Origin: Bradyrhizobium ottawaense
Lineage (GTDB): Bacteria > Pseudomonadota > Alphaproteobacteria > Rhizobiales > Xanthobacteraceae
Assembly: GCF_900099825.1 (NCBI RefSeq)
Contig: NZ_LT629693.1
Span: forward strand, 7,885,001 to 7,949,000
Length of the DNA stretch: 64,000 nt
Direction of reading: 5' to 3'
This document shows, piece after piece, positions 1 to 10,191 of this stretch. The position numbers and the translations under genes are program-made. The notes under the pieces are model-generated. The model was not told the DNA's origin. It worked only from the letters and a program-made list of their open reading frames with translations, and did not search any database. The first letter of the stretch is position 1, and each line of letters starts with the position of its first letter.

Positions 1-1
1 C

Positions 2-166
2 GAGGAATTGCCGTTGCTGCAGCCGCTGGTCCGCGACGGCCTGGTGCAAATCGACGGCCGCGTCGTCACCGCGACCGAGGCCGGCCGCGCGGTCGTTCGC
101 GTCATTGCCGCGGTGTTCGATTCGCATACGCGCCAAGATGCCGCGCGATTCAGCAAGGCGGTCTGA
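2..166 (+). CDS. hemN: Oxygen-independent coproporphyrinogen III oxidase, C-terminal end (partial)
   Basis: Only the last 54 codons are inside the window; the gene begins upstream. The tail has the winged-helix-like pattern of the HemN C-terminus (LQPLVRDGLV, then a phenylalanine-aspartate stretch and an RFSKAV end) that I know from Bradyrhizobium HemN. HemN is a radical-SAM enzyme that makes protoporphyrinogen precursors without oxygen. Its place beside the cbb3 oxidase genes and a FixK box fits haem supply at low oxygen. No catalytic residue is visible, so the call depends on tail similarity and context. Confidence 0.65.
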   Translation, partial: EELPLLQPLVRDGLVQIDGRVVTATEAGRAVVRVIAAVFDSHTRQDAARFSKAV

Positions 167-203
167 CGAGCCAGCCGGCTTGATGCTGGTCCTTTGCAGG
201 TCC

Positions 204-217
204 TTGATACAGGTCAA
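204..217. promoter_or_regulatory. FixK/FNR-type box
   Basis: The 14-mer TTGATACAGGTCAA matches TTGA-N6-TCAA. It ends 54 bp before the GTG start at 272 and follows the hemN stop by about 40 bp, so it probably drives the DUF6455-like gene. Confidence 0.75.
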
Positions 218-271
218 GGTGCGGATCGCCGCGATCTGCTTGGATGAAGCCCGATCCTGTGAGGCCTTCCC

Positions 272-604
272 GTGACGTTGGATTCCGGCGACAGCGCAAG
301 GTTACCCCACCCCGGCCGTCTTGGCGGCTGGATGCGGGGCGTCGTCGCGCGATGGCGGCATCTGAATCGGCTGCAGGGAATAAACCGCACCGAGTTCGAA
401 CAGGTCGCGCGCGATCTCAATCTGTCGCATCCGGAACTTTACGGGCTTTTGACGGGACGCAACGTTTCCGCTGAGCTCACGGAACAGAAATTGGCGGAGC
501 TCGAGATTTCGCGAGACCGCATCCGGGCAGCGCAAGCGTCCGAAGCAAAACAGATTTCCGCGCGAAAGCAGGCGCTGCTGCCGATCGGCCCGTCCTGTTG
601 CTGA
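272..604 (+). CDS. Small DUF6455-like protein lacking the cysteine region
   Basis: A 110-residue soluble protein. Its middle (about residues 40-75, FEQVARDLNLSHPELYGLL) resembles the N-terminal helical part of DUF6455 proteins, such as the one at 9236. The C-terminal cysteine motif of that family is absent and the protein ends in CC. The GTG start at 272 is 54 bp behind a FixK box; an in-frame ATG at 332 is an equally possible start. The function is unknown. It may be a shortened DUF6455 member, since no frameshifted remainder is readable downstream. The position between hemN and ccoN is consistent with low-oxygen expression. Confidence 0.55.
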   Translation: MTLDSGDSARLPHPGRLGGWMRGVVARWRHLNRLQGINRTEFEQVARDLNLSHPELYGLLTGRNVSAELTEQKLAELEISRDRIRAAQASEAKQISARKQALLPIGPSCC

Positions 605-670
605 ATGCAGCGTTCCGGCAGGGCCTGTCCGGTCGATGTTTTCCCAAAAACTCTGCAAAAGCTTTCGACT

Positions 671-684
671 TTGACTTCGATCAA
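671..684. promoter_or_regulatory. FixK/FNR-type box upstream of ccoN
   Basis: TTGACTTCGATCAA fits TTGA-N6-TCAA and lies 73 bp before the ccoN ATG. FixK2 is the known activator of ccoNOQP in Bradyrhizobium, so control of the operon from here is a strong inference. Confidence 0.85.
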
Positions 685-757
685 ATCTCCGCTCTCGGAG
701 CTGTGATCATTGGAGCATGCTTTTGTAGAAAACGCGTCTGCAGAAAAGAAGCCAGGC

Positions 758-2407
<1,650 letters not shown>

Positions 2408-2418
2408 GGAGCGCATAA

Positions 2419-3153
2419 ATGTCTTTCTGGGCACGGCATCAAGTCTTCGAAAAGAACTCGATCATCCTGATCGCGGGCATTCTCGCGGTGATCGCAATCG
2501 GCGGCCTGGTCGAAATCACCCCGCTGTTCTATCTCAAGAGCACCATCGAGGTGGTCGACGGCATCAGGCCGTACACGCCGCTGGAGCTTGCGGGGCGCAA
2601 CATCTATGTCCGCGAGGGCTGCTATCTCTGCCACTCGCAGATGATCCGCCCGCTGCGCGACGAGGTCGAGCGTTACGGCCATTTCTCGCTGGCGGCCGAG
2701 AGCATGTACGACCATCCCTTCCAGTGGGGATCCAAGCGCACCGGTCCCGATCTGGCGCGCGTCGGCGCCAAATATTCCGACGACTGGCATGTCACGCACC
2801 TGACCAATCCGCGCGCGATCGTGCCGCAATCGGTGATGCCCGGCTATCCGTTCCTGGCCGAAACCGAAGTCGATGCCTCGATCATGGCCGCGCATCTGGG
2901 CACCAGCCGCAGCGTCGGCGTGCCCTACACCGACGATCAGATCGCCAACGCGGTAGCGGACCTCAAGGCGCAGGCCGATCCTGATAATGCCGGGGTCGAC
3001 GCCTTCACCAAGCGCTATCCGAAGGCGGTGGCGCGCAACTTCGACGGCAGGCCGGGCGCGCCGACCGAAATGGACGCCCTGATCGCGTACCTGCAGATGC
3101 TGGGCACGCTGGTCGACTTCAAGCTTTACAACGAAAAAGCCAACCTTCGCTGA
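2419..3153 (+). CDS. ccoO: cbb3 oxidase mono-haem cytochrome c subunit (CcoO/FixO)
   Basis: A membrane-anchored c-type cytochrome that passes electrons from CcoP to CcoN. The 244-residue protein has one N-terminal transmembrane helix (about 14-36) and one haem-binding motif, CYLCH, at 68-72. The probable axial methionine lies in the VMPGYPF stretch. Its length is normal for the family. It starts 11 bp after ccoN and is followed by ccoQ after 17 bp, so the four genes are probably transcribed together. Confidence 0.97.
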   Translation: MSFWARHQVFEKNSIILIAGILAVIAIGGLVEITPLFYLKSTIEVVDGIRPYTPLELAGRNIYVREGCYLCHSQMIRPLRDEVERYGHFSLAAESMYDHPFQWGSKRTGPDLARVGAKYSDDWHVTHLTNPRAIVPQSVMPGYPFLAETEVDASIMAAHLGTSRSVGVPYTDDQIANAVADLKAQADPDNAGVDAFTKRYPKAVARNFDGRPGAPTEMDALIAYLQMLGTLVDFKLYNEKANLR

Positions 3154-3170
3154 GCTGAGAAAGCAGAACG

Positions 3171-3335
3171 ATGAAAGCCATTCTCACTGTCCAGAACATC
3201 ACCTCGGACTTCGTGACCACCTTCTGGACCCCGATCTTCGTCGCGATCTTCATCGCCATCGTGACTTACGCGCTGTGGCCGCGCAACAAGAACGACTTCG
3301 ACGAAGCGGCGAAAATGCCATTGCGCGAGGAGTGA
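3171..3335 (+). CDS. ccoQ: cbb3 oxidase small subunit (CcoQ/FixQ)
   Basis: A 54-residue, one-helix protein (hydrophobic segment FWTPIFVAIFIAIVTYALW) with a charged C-terminal tail. CcoQ stabilises the assembled cbb3 oxidase in the species where it has been studied. Size, position between ccoO and ccoP, and the WPRNKNDFDEAA-type tail are typical. It starts 17 bp after ccoO and ends 7 bp before ccoP, where AGTGAGGGGA provides the ribosome binding site. Confidence 0.93.
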   Translation: MKAILTVQNITSDFVTTFWTPIFVAIFIAIVTYALWPRNKNDFDEAAKMPLREE

Positions 3336-3342
3336 GGGGATC

Positions 3343-4215
3343 ATGACCGATCACAGCGAGACTGATCACGTCACCGGCACCGCCACCACGGGCCACGAGT
3401 GGGACGGCATCAAGGAACTCAACACTCCGCTGCCGCGTTGGTGGATTCTCACTTTCTACGCGACGATCCTGTGGGCGATCGGCTACTGGATCGTGTATCC
3501 GGCGTGGCCGCTGCTGTGGAGCAACACGACCGGCGTGCTGGGCTATTCGTCCCGCGCGGATGTCGCCGTCGAGTTAGCCAATCTGGAAAAGATCCGCGGC
3601 GACAAGATGGTGGCGCTTGCGGCGGCGCCGCTGGCGGAGATCGAGAAGGACCCGGCGCTGCTTGCACTGGCGCGCGCCCGCGGCAAGACCGTGTTCGGCG
3701 ACAATTGCGCGCCGTGCCACGGCTCCGGCGGCGCCGGCGCTAAGGGCTTTCCCAACCTGAACGACGACGACTGGTTGTGGGGCGGCTCGCTCGACCAGAT
3801 CATGCAGACGATCCAGTTCGGCGCACGCTCGGGGCATGCCAAGACCCACGAAAGCGCCATGCTGGCCTTCGGCAAGGAAGGCGTTCTGAAAAGGGACCAG
3901 ATCGTCACCGTCGCCAATTATGTGCGATCGCTGTCGGGGCTGTCGACCGGCCCCGGCTATGACGCCGCCGCCGGCGCGAAAATCTTCGCCGATAACTGCA
4001 CCGCGTGCCATGGCGACAAGGCCAACGGCAACCAGGAACTCGGCGCGCCTGACCTGACCGACAAGATCTGGCTCTATGGCTCGGACGAGGCGACGCTGGT
4101 CGAGACCATCACCAACGGCCGCGCCGGCGTCATGCCGGCCTGGGTCGGGCGTCTCGATCCCTCCACCATCAAGGCGCTGACGGTTTACGTGCACTCGCTC
4201 GGCGGCGGCAAATAG
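3343..4215 (+). CDS. ccoP: cbb3 oxidase di-haem cytochrome c subunit (CcoP/FixP)
   Basis: This subunit takes electrons from soluble or membrane cytochromes and feeds CcoO. The 290-residue protein has one transmembrane helix near residues 33-60 and two c-type haem motifs, CAPCH (122-126) and CTACH (219-223), each within a cytochrome c fold. Length and layout are those of the family. It closes the ccoNOQP operon; a new FixK box follows 31 bp after its stop, so ccoGHIS probably has its own promoter. Confidence 0.97.
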   Translation: MTDHSETDHVTGTATTGHEWDGIKELNTPLPRWWILTFYATILWAIGYWIVYPAWPLLWSNTTGVLGYSSRADVAVELANLEKIRGDKMVALAAAPLAEIEKDPALLALARARGKTVFGDNCAPCHGSGGAGAKGFPNLNDDDWLWGGSLDQIMQTIQFGARSGHAKTHESAMLAFGKEGVLKRDQIVTVANYVRSLSGLSTGPGYDAAAGAKIFADNCTACHGDKANGNQELGAPDLTDKIWLYGSDEATLVETITNGRAGVMPAWVGRLDPSTIKALTVYVHSLGGGK

Positions 4216-4246
4216 CCGCCGGGCAGAGGCCTGATCCCGGTCTTGC

Positions 4247-4260
4247 TTGAGGTGGATCAA
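4247..4260. promoter_or_regulatory. FixK/FNR-type box upstream of ccoG
   Basis: TTGAGGTGGATCAA fits TTGA-N6-TCAA, ends 56 bp before the chosen ccoG start and lies just behind the ccoP stop. It would give ccoGHIS a FixK-dependent promoter of its own, as in Bradyrhizobium fixGHIS. Confidence 0.82.
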
Positions 4261-4316
4261 ACGCGTTTGCGGGGGCGGGTCTAGAGTCAGTTCAATTGAC
4301 GAGTTTAACCCCTGCA

Positions 4317-5780
4317 ATGAACAAGCCCGTGAACCCGACCGAGCTGCAACTGGACGATGAGGGGCCACTTTATGTGGCCCAGAAGAAGGTCTATCCGCAG
4401 AGCGTTTCCGGCACCTTCCGCCGCGTCAAATGGGGGCTGATGGCATTCTGCCTCGGCGTCTATTACCTGCTGCCCTTCGTGCGCTGGAACCGCGGCCTCG
4501 GTGCGCCGGACCAGGCGGTGCTGGTCGATCTTCCCAACAGCCGCTTCTACTTCTTCTTCATCGAGCTGTGGCCGCAGGAAGTCTATTACTTCACCGGCCT
4601 GTTGATCGTGGCGGCGCTGACGCTGTTTCTGATGAACGCGGTCGGTGGCCGCATCTGGTGCGGCTATCTCTGCCCGCAGACGGTCTGGACCGATCTGTTT
4701 TATGCCGTGGAACGCCTGATCGAAGGTGACCGGCGCGAGCGCATGCGCAAGGACGCCGCCCGGGGCACCATGAAGCTCGAGCGGTTTGCCGAGATCGTGC
4801 TGAAGCATTCGATCTGGCTGATGATCGCCTGGTGGACCGGCGGCGCCTGGGTGCTCTATTTCAACGACGCGCCGACGCTGGTGAAACAGCTCGTCACCTT
4901 CCAGGCGCCGATGATCGCCTATATCTGGATCGCGATCCTGACGGCCACGACCTATGTCTTTGCCGGCTTCATGCGCGAGCAGGTCTGCACCTATATGTGC
5001 CCGTGGCCGCGTATCCAGGCGGCCCTGACCGACGAATGGGCGCTCACCGTCAGCTACAAATACGACCGCGGCGAGCAGCGCACCTCGCTGAAGAAGGCGA
5101 ACGAACTCAAGGCGCGCGGCCAATCCGCCGGCGACTGTATCGATTGCTATCAATGCGTCGCGGTATGCCCGACCGGGATCGATATCCGCAACGGGGCGCA
5201 GCTCGAATGCATCCAGTGCGGCCTGTGCATCGACGCCTGCGACAACGTGATGAAGAAGATCGGCCGGGAAACCCGCCTGATCGGATACGACAACGACATC
5301 AACATTCACCGCCGTAAGGGAGGCAAGGCGCCGGTCTACCGGCCGGTGCGGCCACGCACCACCGTCTATGCGCTATTGATCGCTGGTGTCGGCGCCATCA
5401 TGCTCTATGCGCTGCTGACGCGCACGCTGCTCGACATCAACGTGCTGCACGACCGCAACCCGGTCGCGGTCAAGCTGAGCGACGGCTCGATCCGCAACGC
5501 CTATACGGTTCGTCTCCTCAACAAGCGCGGCTTCGATCGCGTCATCGCGATCGACATCGACGGTCCGGTCAATGCCACCGTCCATGTCGTCGGCGCCGAT
5601 TCCATCACCCAGGACCGGCCGATGATCGTGCTGGGCCGGGACCAGACCTCCGAGTTGCGGTTGCTGGTGACCGCGCCCGCCGAAGGCAATCCCGAGAAGT
5701 CCATCCCGGTGCACTTCCACGTCACCGACATCGGGCTCGGCGAGGTCGCCTCCGCGACCGACAATTTCGTGACGCCATGA
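4317..5780 (+). CDS. ccoG: Cytochrome c oxidase accessory protein CcoG (FixG)
   Basis: A membrane iron-sulfur protein needed for cbb3 oxidase biogenesis; in Rhodobacter its counterpart reduces copper for insertion into the enzyme. The 487-residue protein has several membrane segments, the conserved CGYLCPQTVW and CTYMCPWPR motifs, and a double 4Fe-4S ferredoxin-like region from C274 (CIDCYQC...CP, then CIQCGLC...C). An Ig-like C-terminal domain follows the last membrane segment. I chose ATG 4317 (MNKPVNPTEL); a TTG at 4296 in frame is possible. A damaged second copy of this gene type lies at 29052-29766. Confidence 0.95.
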   Translation: MNKPVNPTELQLDDEGPLYVAQKKVYPQSVSGTFRRVKWGLMAFCLGVYYLLPFVRWNRGLGAPDQAVLVDLPNSRFYFFFIELWPQEVYYFTGLLIVAALTLFLMNAVGGRIWCGYLCPQTVWTDLFYAVERLIEGDRRERMRKDAARGTMKLERFAEIVLKHSIWLMIAWWTGGAWVLYFNDAPTLVKQLVTFQAPMIAYIWIAILTATTYVFAGFMREQVCTYMCPWPRIQAALTDEWALTVSYKYDRGEQRTSLKKANELKARGQSAGDCIDCYQCVAVCPTGIDIRNGAQLECIQCGLCIDACDNVMKKIGRETRLIGYDNDINIHRRKGGKAPVYRPVRPRTTVYALLIAGVGAIMLYALLTRTLLDINVLHDRNPVAVKLSDGSIRNAYTVRLLNKRGFDRVIAIDIDGPVNATVHVVGADSITQDRPMIVLGRDQTSELRLLVTAPAEGNPEKSIPVHFHVTDIGLGEVASATDNFVTP

Positions 5781-5820
5781 GCCATTACCTCGCGGCTTCG
5801 AGGGCGAACAGGAGTTTGAC

Positions 5821-6318
5821 ATGAACCAAACGCGGGCTCCGAGACCTCTCACCGGGCGCATGGTGTTTGCCATGCTGGTCGCCTTCTTCGGCGTCGTGAT
5901 CGGGGTCAACCTCGTCATGATGCGGCTCGCGATCAAGACGCTGCCCGGCACGGAGGTCGACAGCGCCTACAGCGCCAGCCTGGCCTATGAGAAGGAGATC
6001 GCGACGGCCCGCGAACAGGCCGCGCGCGACTGGAAGGTCGACGCGCATGTCGAGCGCAGCGGGCAGGGCGGCGCGACGCTGCAGGTCGAGGCCCGCGACA
6101 ATGCCGGCCGTCCGATGACCGGCCTGACGTTCGAGGGCCGCTTCGAGCGGCCGACCGACCGGCGGGCCGATCTGCCGGTCACGCTGGCCGAAGTCGGGAT
6201 CGGCATCTATCGCGGCAGCGCGCCGGCGATCGCGCCGGGCCAATGGGACCTGGTGCTGGAAGGCGCATCGGCCGGCCAGCGCATGTTCCTGTCCAAGAAC
6301 CGCGTTGTGTTGAACTAG
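5821..6318 (+). CDS. ccoH: cbb3 oxidase maturation protein CcoH (FixH)
   Basis: A 165-residue protein with one N-terminal transmembrane segment (about 13-36) and a periplasmic beta-rich domain, as expected for FixH family members. CcoH interacts with the oxidase during assembly in other species. It sits between ccoG and ccoI, with AACAGGAGTTTGAC giving a good ribosome binding site before ATG 5821. The family's YExGLAYN-like region is seen as SASLAYEKEI. Confidence 0.93.
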   Translation: MNQTRAPRPLTGRMVFAMLVAFFGVVIGVNLVMMRLAIKTLPGTEVDSAYSASLAYEKEIATAREQAARDWKVDAHVERSGQGGATLQVEARDNAGRPMTGLTFEGRFERPTDRRADLPVTLAEVGIGIYRGSAPAIAPGQWDLVLEGASAGQRMFLSKNRVVLN

Positions 6319-6328
6319 GAAACGCACG

Positions 6329-8521
6329 ATGCAGGCGACGCGCGACTTTTCACATTACGTCAGGAACTTGGACTCAGGCCTGTCGCACATCGATTTGGCC
6401 GTCGAGGGCGTCAGTTGCGCCGGCTGCATGTCGAAGATCGAGCGCGGCCTTTCCGCGTTGCCGGACGTGACGCTGGCGCGCGTCAATCTGACCGACCGCC
6501 GGGTGGCGCTGGAATGGAAACAGGGCGCGCTGGATCCGGCGCGTTTCATCGATCGGCTGGCCGAACTCGGATACAAGGCCTATCCGTTCGAGCCGGTCCG
6601 CGCCGAGGCACTGGAGACGGAGCAGGCGAGCTTTCTCTTGCGCTGTCTCGGCGTCGCCGCCTTTGCCGCGATGAACGTGATGATGCTGTCGGTTCCGGTG
6701 TGGTCCGGCAACGTCAGCGACATGATCCCGGAACAGCGCGATTTCTTTCACTGGCTGTCGGCGTTGATTGCGCTGCCGGCGGCGGCCTATGCCGGCCAGC
6801 CGTTCTTCCGCTCCGCCTGGCGGAGCCTGCGGGCGCACAGCACCAATATGGACGTGCCGATCTCGATCGGCATCGTGCTGGCGCTGGCGATGTCGGTCTC
6901 CGAGACCATCAGCCACGCCGAACACGCCTACTTCGATGCCGCGCTGATGCTGATCACCTTCCTGGTGGCGGGGCGTTATCTTGATCAGAGCATGCGCCGC
7001 AAGACCCGCGCGGTTGCCGGAAACCTTGCCGCGCTGAAGGCCGAGACCGCGACCAAGTTCGTCGGTGCCGATGAAATCAGCGAGGTGCCGATCGCCGCCA
7101 TTCAGGCCGGCGATATCGTGCTGCTGCGCCCCGGCGAGCGTTGCGCGGTCGACGGCTCGGTGATCGAAGGCCAATCCAAGATCGATCAAAGCCTGATCAC
7201 CGGCGAGACGCTGCCGGTCAAGGCCGAGCCGGGCACTGCCGTCTATGCGGGAACGCTCAATCTCTCCGGCGCGTTACGGGTGCGGGTCGCTGCATCAGCG
7301 GAAGGCACGCTGCTGGCCGAAATCGCGCGTCTGCTTGAAAATGCCGTACAGGGCCGCTCCCGCTATGTGCGGCTGGCGGACCGGGCCTCGCGGCTTTATG
7401 CGCCGGTCGTGCACGCTGCGGCGCTGTTGACCATGCTGGGCTGGGTCGCGTTCGGCGCGAGCTGGCATGATGCCATTATCACCGCGATCGCGGTCCTGAT
7501 CATCACCTGTCCCTGCGCGCTGGGGCTGGCGATTCCCGCCGTGCAGACCGTGGCGTCGGGCGCCATGTTCCGGAGCGGCGTGTTGCTCAATTCCGGCGAT
7601 GCCATCGAGCGGCTGGCCGAGGTCGACAGGGTCGTGTTCGACAAGACCGGCACGCTGACTTTGCCCGAACTCGACGTCAGCAACGCCGCCGCAATTCCCG
7701 AATCCGAATTCGCGCTGGCGGGCCGGCTCGCGCTGTCCAGCCATCATCCGGTCGCCGCCGCGGTGGCCCGCGCGGCCGGCGCCAACAAGCCGTTGTCGGG
7801 AATCGAGGAAGTGCCGGGCCAGGGCGTGCGCGGCGCTGTCGGCGGCATCGAGGTGAGACTTGGGAGGCCGTCGTTCTGCGATGCGGACCGGCAGGCCAAC
7901 GAGATTTTGTGCAGCGATCCGGAGGCCTCCGTGGTCGCCTTCAGGCATGGCAACGACTGCCATGTCTTTGCGGTGCGGCAACGCCTGCGCGCCGATGCGG
8001 AGGCGGCAGTGGCGCAGCTTTTGCGGGCCGGGATCGCGGTTGAGATCCTTTCCGGGGATCGCGAGCCCGCGGTGAAGCACGCCTCGTGCTTGCTCGGCAT
8101 TCAGGAATGGCGCGCCGGGGTCACGCCCGCCGACAAGATCGCCCGCATCGACGAGCTGAAGCGGCAGGGTTTCAAGGTGATGATGGTCGGCGACGGCATG
8201 AACGATGCGCCGGCGTTGGCCGCTGCCTACGTGTCGATGTCGCCGATCAGCGCCACCCATCTGAGCCAGGCCACGGCCGATCTGGTTTTCCTCGGCGACC
8301 GCCTCGCGCCCGTGGTGGCGGCGATCGGCTACTCGCGCAAGGCGCTGCGGCTGATGCGTCAGAACCTGTGGCTCGCCGCCGGATACAATCTGCTCGCGGT
8401 GCCGCTGGCGATTGCCGGTCTGGCAACGCCGCTGGTGGCGGCGGCCGCGATGTCGGGTTCGTCGCTGCTGGTGATATTGAATGCGCTACGCGCGCACCGC
8501 GGTGTCGAGGAGTTTGACTGA
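6329..8521 (+). CDS. ccoI: Copper-exporting P1B-type ATPase CcoI (FixI)
   Basis: This pump moves copper to the periplasm for insertion into the cbb3 oxidase. The 730-residue protein has an N-terminal heavy-metal-associated domain with CAGC (30-33), the membrane CPC motif (394-396) that binds the metal, the phosphorylated aspartate D438 in DKTGT, the TGET actuator loop and a GDGMNDAPAL hinge. The N-terminus starts 10 bp after ccoH, and the stop TGA overlaps the ccoS start by one base, which implies translational coupling. Confidence 0.96.
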   Translation: MQATRDFSHYVRNLDSGLSHIDLAVEGVSCAGCMSKIERGLSALPDVTLARVNLTDRRVALEWKQGALDPARFIDRLAELGYKAYPFEPVRAEALETEQASFLLRCLGVAAFAAMNVMMLSVPVWSGNVSDMIPEQRDFFHWLSALIALPAAAYAGQPFFRSAWRSLRAHSTNMDVPISIGIVLALAMSVSETISHAEHAYFDAALMLITFLVAGRYLDQSMRRKTRAVAGNLAALKAETATKFVGADEISEVPIAAIQAGDIVLLRPGERCAVDGSVIEGQSKIDQSLITGETLPVKAEPGTAVYAGTLNLSGALRVRVAASAEGTLLAEIARLLENAVQGRSRYVRLADRASRLYAPVVHAAALLTMLGWVAFGASWHDAIITAIAVLIITCPCALGLAIPAVQTVASGAMFRSGVLLNSGDAIERLAEVDRVVFDKTGTLTLPELDVSNAAAIPESEFALAGRLALSSHHPVAAAVARAAGANKPLSGIEEVPGQGVRGAVGGIEVRLGRPSFCDADRQANEILCSDPEASVVAFRHGNDCHVFAVRQRLRADAEAAVAQLLRAGIAVEILSGDREPAVKHASCLLGIQEWRAGVTPADKIARIDELKRQGFKVMMVGDGMNDAPALAAAYVSMSPISATHLSQATADLVFLGDRLAPVVAAIGYSRKALRLMRQNLWLAAGYNLLAVPLAIAGLATPLVAAAAMSGSSLLVILNALRAHRGVEEFD

Positions 8522-8685
8522 TGGAAGTCCTGGTATTCCTGGTTCCGCTGGCGCTGCTGCTGGGACTGCTCGGCCTGATGGGATTTCTCTGGTCGCTCAA
8601 GAACGGTCAGTACGAAGACCTTGAAGGGGCTGGATGGCGCGCGATTGCGGACGATGAAGCGGTAGCGGACAAACCGGCGCGCTGA
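8521..8685 (+). CDS. ccoS: cbb3 oxidase maturation protein CcoS (FixS)
   Basis: A 54-residue single-helix protein; CcoS is required for haem and copper insertion into CcoN. It has a strongly hydrophobic N-terminal helix (VLVFLVPLALLLGLLGLMGFLW) followed by SLKNGQYEDLEG, the signature tail of FixS proteins. The start overlaps the ccoI stop by one base. It ends the ccoGHIS operon. Confidence 0.93.
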   Translation: MEVLVFLVPLALLLGLLGLMGFLWSLKNGQYEDLEGAGWRAIADDEAVADKPAR

Positions 8686-8688
8686 AAT

Positions 8689-8841
8689 TCAGCTGCCATG
8701 CACCCAGATGTAGACTCCGACGCTGACACGCAAGATCAGTGTCAGCATGCTGCTTACGGCGCGCATTGCGCCGATTTGTCGCGATGAACTCCGACGGGCG
8801 GCAAGACAAGTGATCATCATCTTGAGCATGAATTGTCGCAT
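8689..8841 (-). CDS. Small basic single-helix membrane protein, FixK-linked
   Basis: A 50-residue reading frame convergent with ccoS, whose stop lies 3 bp away. It has a basic N-terminal half (RRSSSRQIGAMR) and a hydrophobic C-terminal stretch ending VGVYIWVHGS. The FixK box at 8918-8931 lies 76 bp upstream of this ATG but 304 bp from the next plus-strand gene, so the box fits this gene better. I do not recognise a family. The function is unknown; a real small protein is likely but not proven. Confidence 0.45.
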   Translation of the reverse strand: MRQFMLKMMITCLAARRSSSRQIGAMRAVSSMLTLILRVSVGVYIWVHGS

Positions 8842-8917
8842 CGAGGAACCTTGCCAAGCTCGGTCCAAGCCCTGTGCCAAACTTGACGCAGAGTGCGCCC
8901 AAGAATGATCAGGCGAT

Positions 8918-8931
8918 TTGACTTGAATCAA
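8918..8931. promoter_or_regulatory. FixK/FNR-type box
   Basis: TTGACTTGAATCAA fits TTGA-N6-TCAA. The element is nearly palindromic and could act either way. The distance favours the minus-strand small membrane protein starting at 8841 over the plus-strand gene at 9236. Confidence 0.7.
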
Positions 8932-9235
8932 ATCGCGAGCGACGCAGCGGCTCATTCTCGACGCTAGTCCCATACCTTCAAATATGATCAAGTTTATTGC
9001 CGGCGGCTTCCTAGTCTCTGCGTTGGGTGGTAGCCGCTACCAGATCGGAGGGCCCGCGGCGCTTTCATCGTTCTGGTATCGGCGACTTCGGGCCAGATTC
9101 GGTCTCGAGGGACTTTTACTGACCGTCCATGGCGACGGGATCCTGCTTTCTTTTTGCGCTGAATCAAGGATTGTCGTCGGAATATTTCTTAGGTTGCCAT
9201 CATGGGGTCGACAGTTGGCAATCGAGGAGGCGAAT

Positions 9236-9652
9236 ATGAGTGCGAGAGAGGAGAACTATCCGATCGTCGAAGGTCTCATCGGCGTCTTCGGTGACTGGTT
9301 AAATCATCGCCGCGAAAGGGGCGATTACGACCAGCTCGACTCGCGCACGTTCGAGGACATCTCGCGCGACCTGCGCCTTCCGCAGGGAGAGCTCAGCGCC
9401 CTCATCAAGCTGCCTCCTCATTCGGCTGACGAGCTGCCAAAGTTGCTGAAAGTTCTCGGATTCGACGAGGCGGATCTCATTCGCTCCGAGCCGGGAGTGC
9501 TGTGTGACATGGAGCGCGTCTGCAGCCAGTGCGTACGGAAAGCCCAATGCAACAACGACATCAAGACCGGCGCTGCGGCGAGAGACTACGAGGACTACTG
9601 TTCGAATGCTCCGACGATACAGGCGCTAGGCAAGAGCCTCGCGCGCCGTTGA
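9236..9652 (+). CDS. DUF6455 family protein with C-terminal cysteine motif
   Basis: A 138-residue soluble protein. The first two thirds are helical with the DUF6455 pattern (FEDISRDLRLPQGELSALIKL). The C-terminal part carries a cysteine set (CDMERVCSQC, KAQC, then DYCSNAPT) that may bind a metal or iron-sulfur centre, as I infer from spacing only. ATG 9236 is preceded by GGAGG at 9226-9230, an ideal ribosome binding site, which overrules longer in-frame starts. Members of this family often sit near low-oxygen genes in Bradyrhizobium, but the function is not known to me. Confidence 0.75.
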   Translation: MSAREENYPIVEGLIGVFGDWLNHRRERGDYDQLDSRTFEDISRDLRLPQGELSALIKLPPHSADELPKLLKVLGFDEADLIRSEPGVLCDMERVCSQCVRKAQCNNDIKTGAAARDYEDYCSNAPTIQALGKSLARR

Positions 9653-9732
9653 GGAGGGCTTGTTGTGAACCGATTGCGAACCGATCGGTGCCGGGCGAGC
9701 TCATCGCCTTAATGTGAAATGGAGAGATAGCC

Positions 9733-9996
9733 GTGACAAAGTACATAGCCCGCTTCATGAAGAATGTTCTCGGCGAAAACGGACACGAAGTGGAAATTTG
9801 TCAGCGCGTGGTGAAGGTCGAAGCGTCGACAAAAAATCAAGCTTGTGAGATGGCAAAACTCAGCTTTTGCCAGCTGGAGAACGTTAGCGAATGGTGGTTA
9901 CATGCGGACAGCTTCATAGTTTCGGCGGTAAGAAATCCGGGCGACGCTCCGCGCAACCCGGCGGGCGCAGTCTCCAAAACGTTAGTAACGAGCTAA
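9733..9996 (+). CDS. Conserved hypothetical protein
   Basis: An 87-residue soluble protein starting at GTG 9733, with ATGGAGAG about 10 bp upstream as ribosome binding site. It is probably a small alpha/beta protein: an alternating N-terminal strand pattern (TKYIARFMKNVL, VEICQRVVKVEAS), then a helix (NQACEMAKLSFCQLENV) and a WWLHAD turn. I do not recognise a family. It follows the DUF6455 gene by about 80 bp on the same strand and its 3' end overlaps the convergent small reading frame at 9993 by 4 bp. Confidence 0.55.
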   Translation: MTKYIARFMKNVLGENGHEVEICQRVVKVEASTKNQACEMAKLSFCQLENVSEWWLHADSFIVSAVRNPGDAPRNPAGAVSKTLVTS

Positions 9997-10127
9997 ACAA
10001 TGCTATAAGAAAGGCAAAGAATGACAGCGACGAGTGTCTCGATAACGTCAAGGTTCAGGGCGCCGCGGGGCGCCCACAGCGCCCCGATGATCCCGGCGAA
10101 GAGTAGGAAGATCCGCGACACGATCAT
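9993..10127 (-). CDS. Possible 44-residue membrane protein
   Basis: The reading frame starts ATG at 10127 and encodes two hydrophobic stretches (IFLLFAGIIGALW and VIETLVAVILCLSYSIV) separated by APRGALNLD. It follows the CBS/BON gene by 64 bp on the same strand and could share its transcript. There is no clear ribosome binding site. A GC-rich inverted repeat at 10058-10075 (GGGCGCC, loop GCGG, GGCGCCC) lies inside it and could instead be a terminator for the plus-strand gene. Function unknown. Confidence 0.35.
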   Translation of the reverse strand: MIVSRIFLLFAGIIGALWAPRGALNLDVIETLVAVILCLSYSIV

Positions 10128-10191
10128 CAACTGATGTGTTTAGGCTTCTCTCGGTATGTTACCAAGTTTTTCGCTCCTTGCTGCAGGAAGT

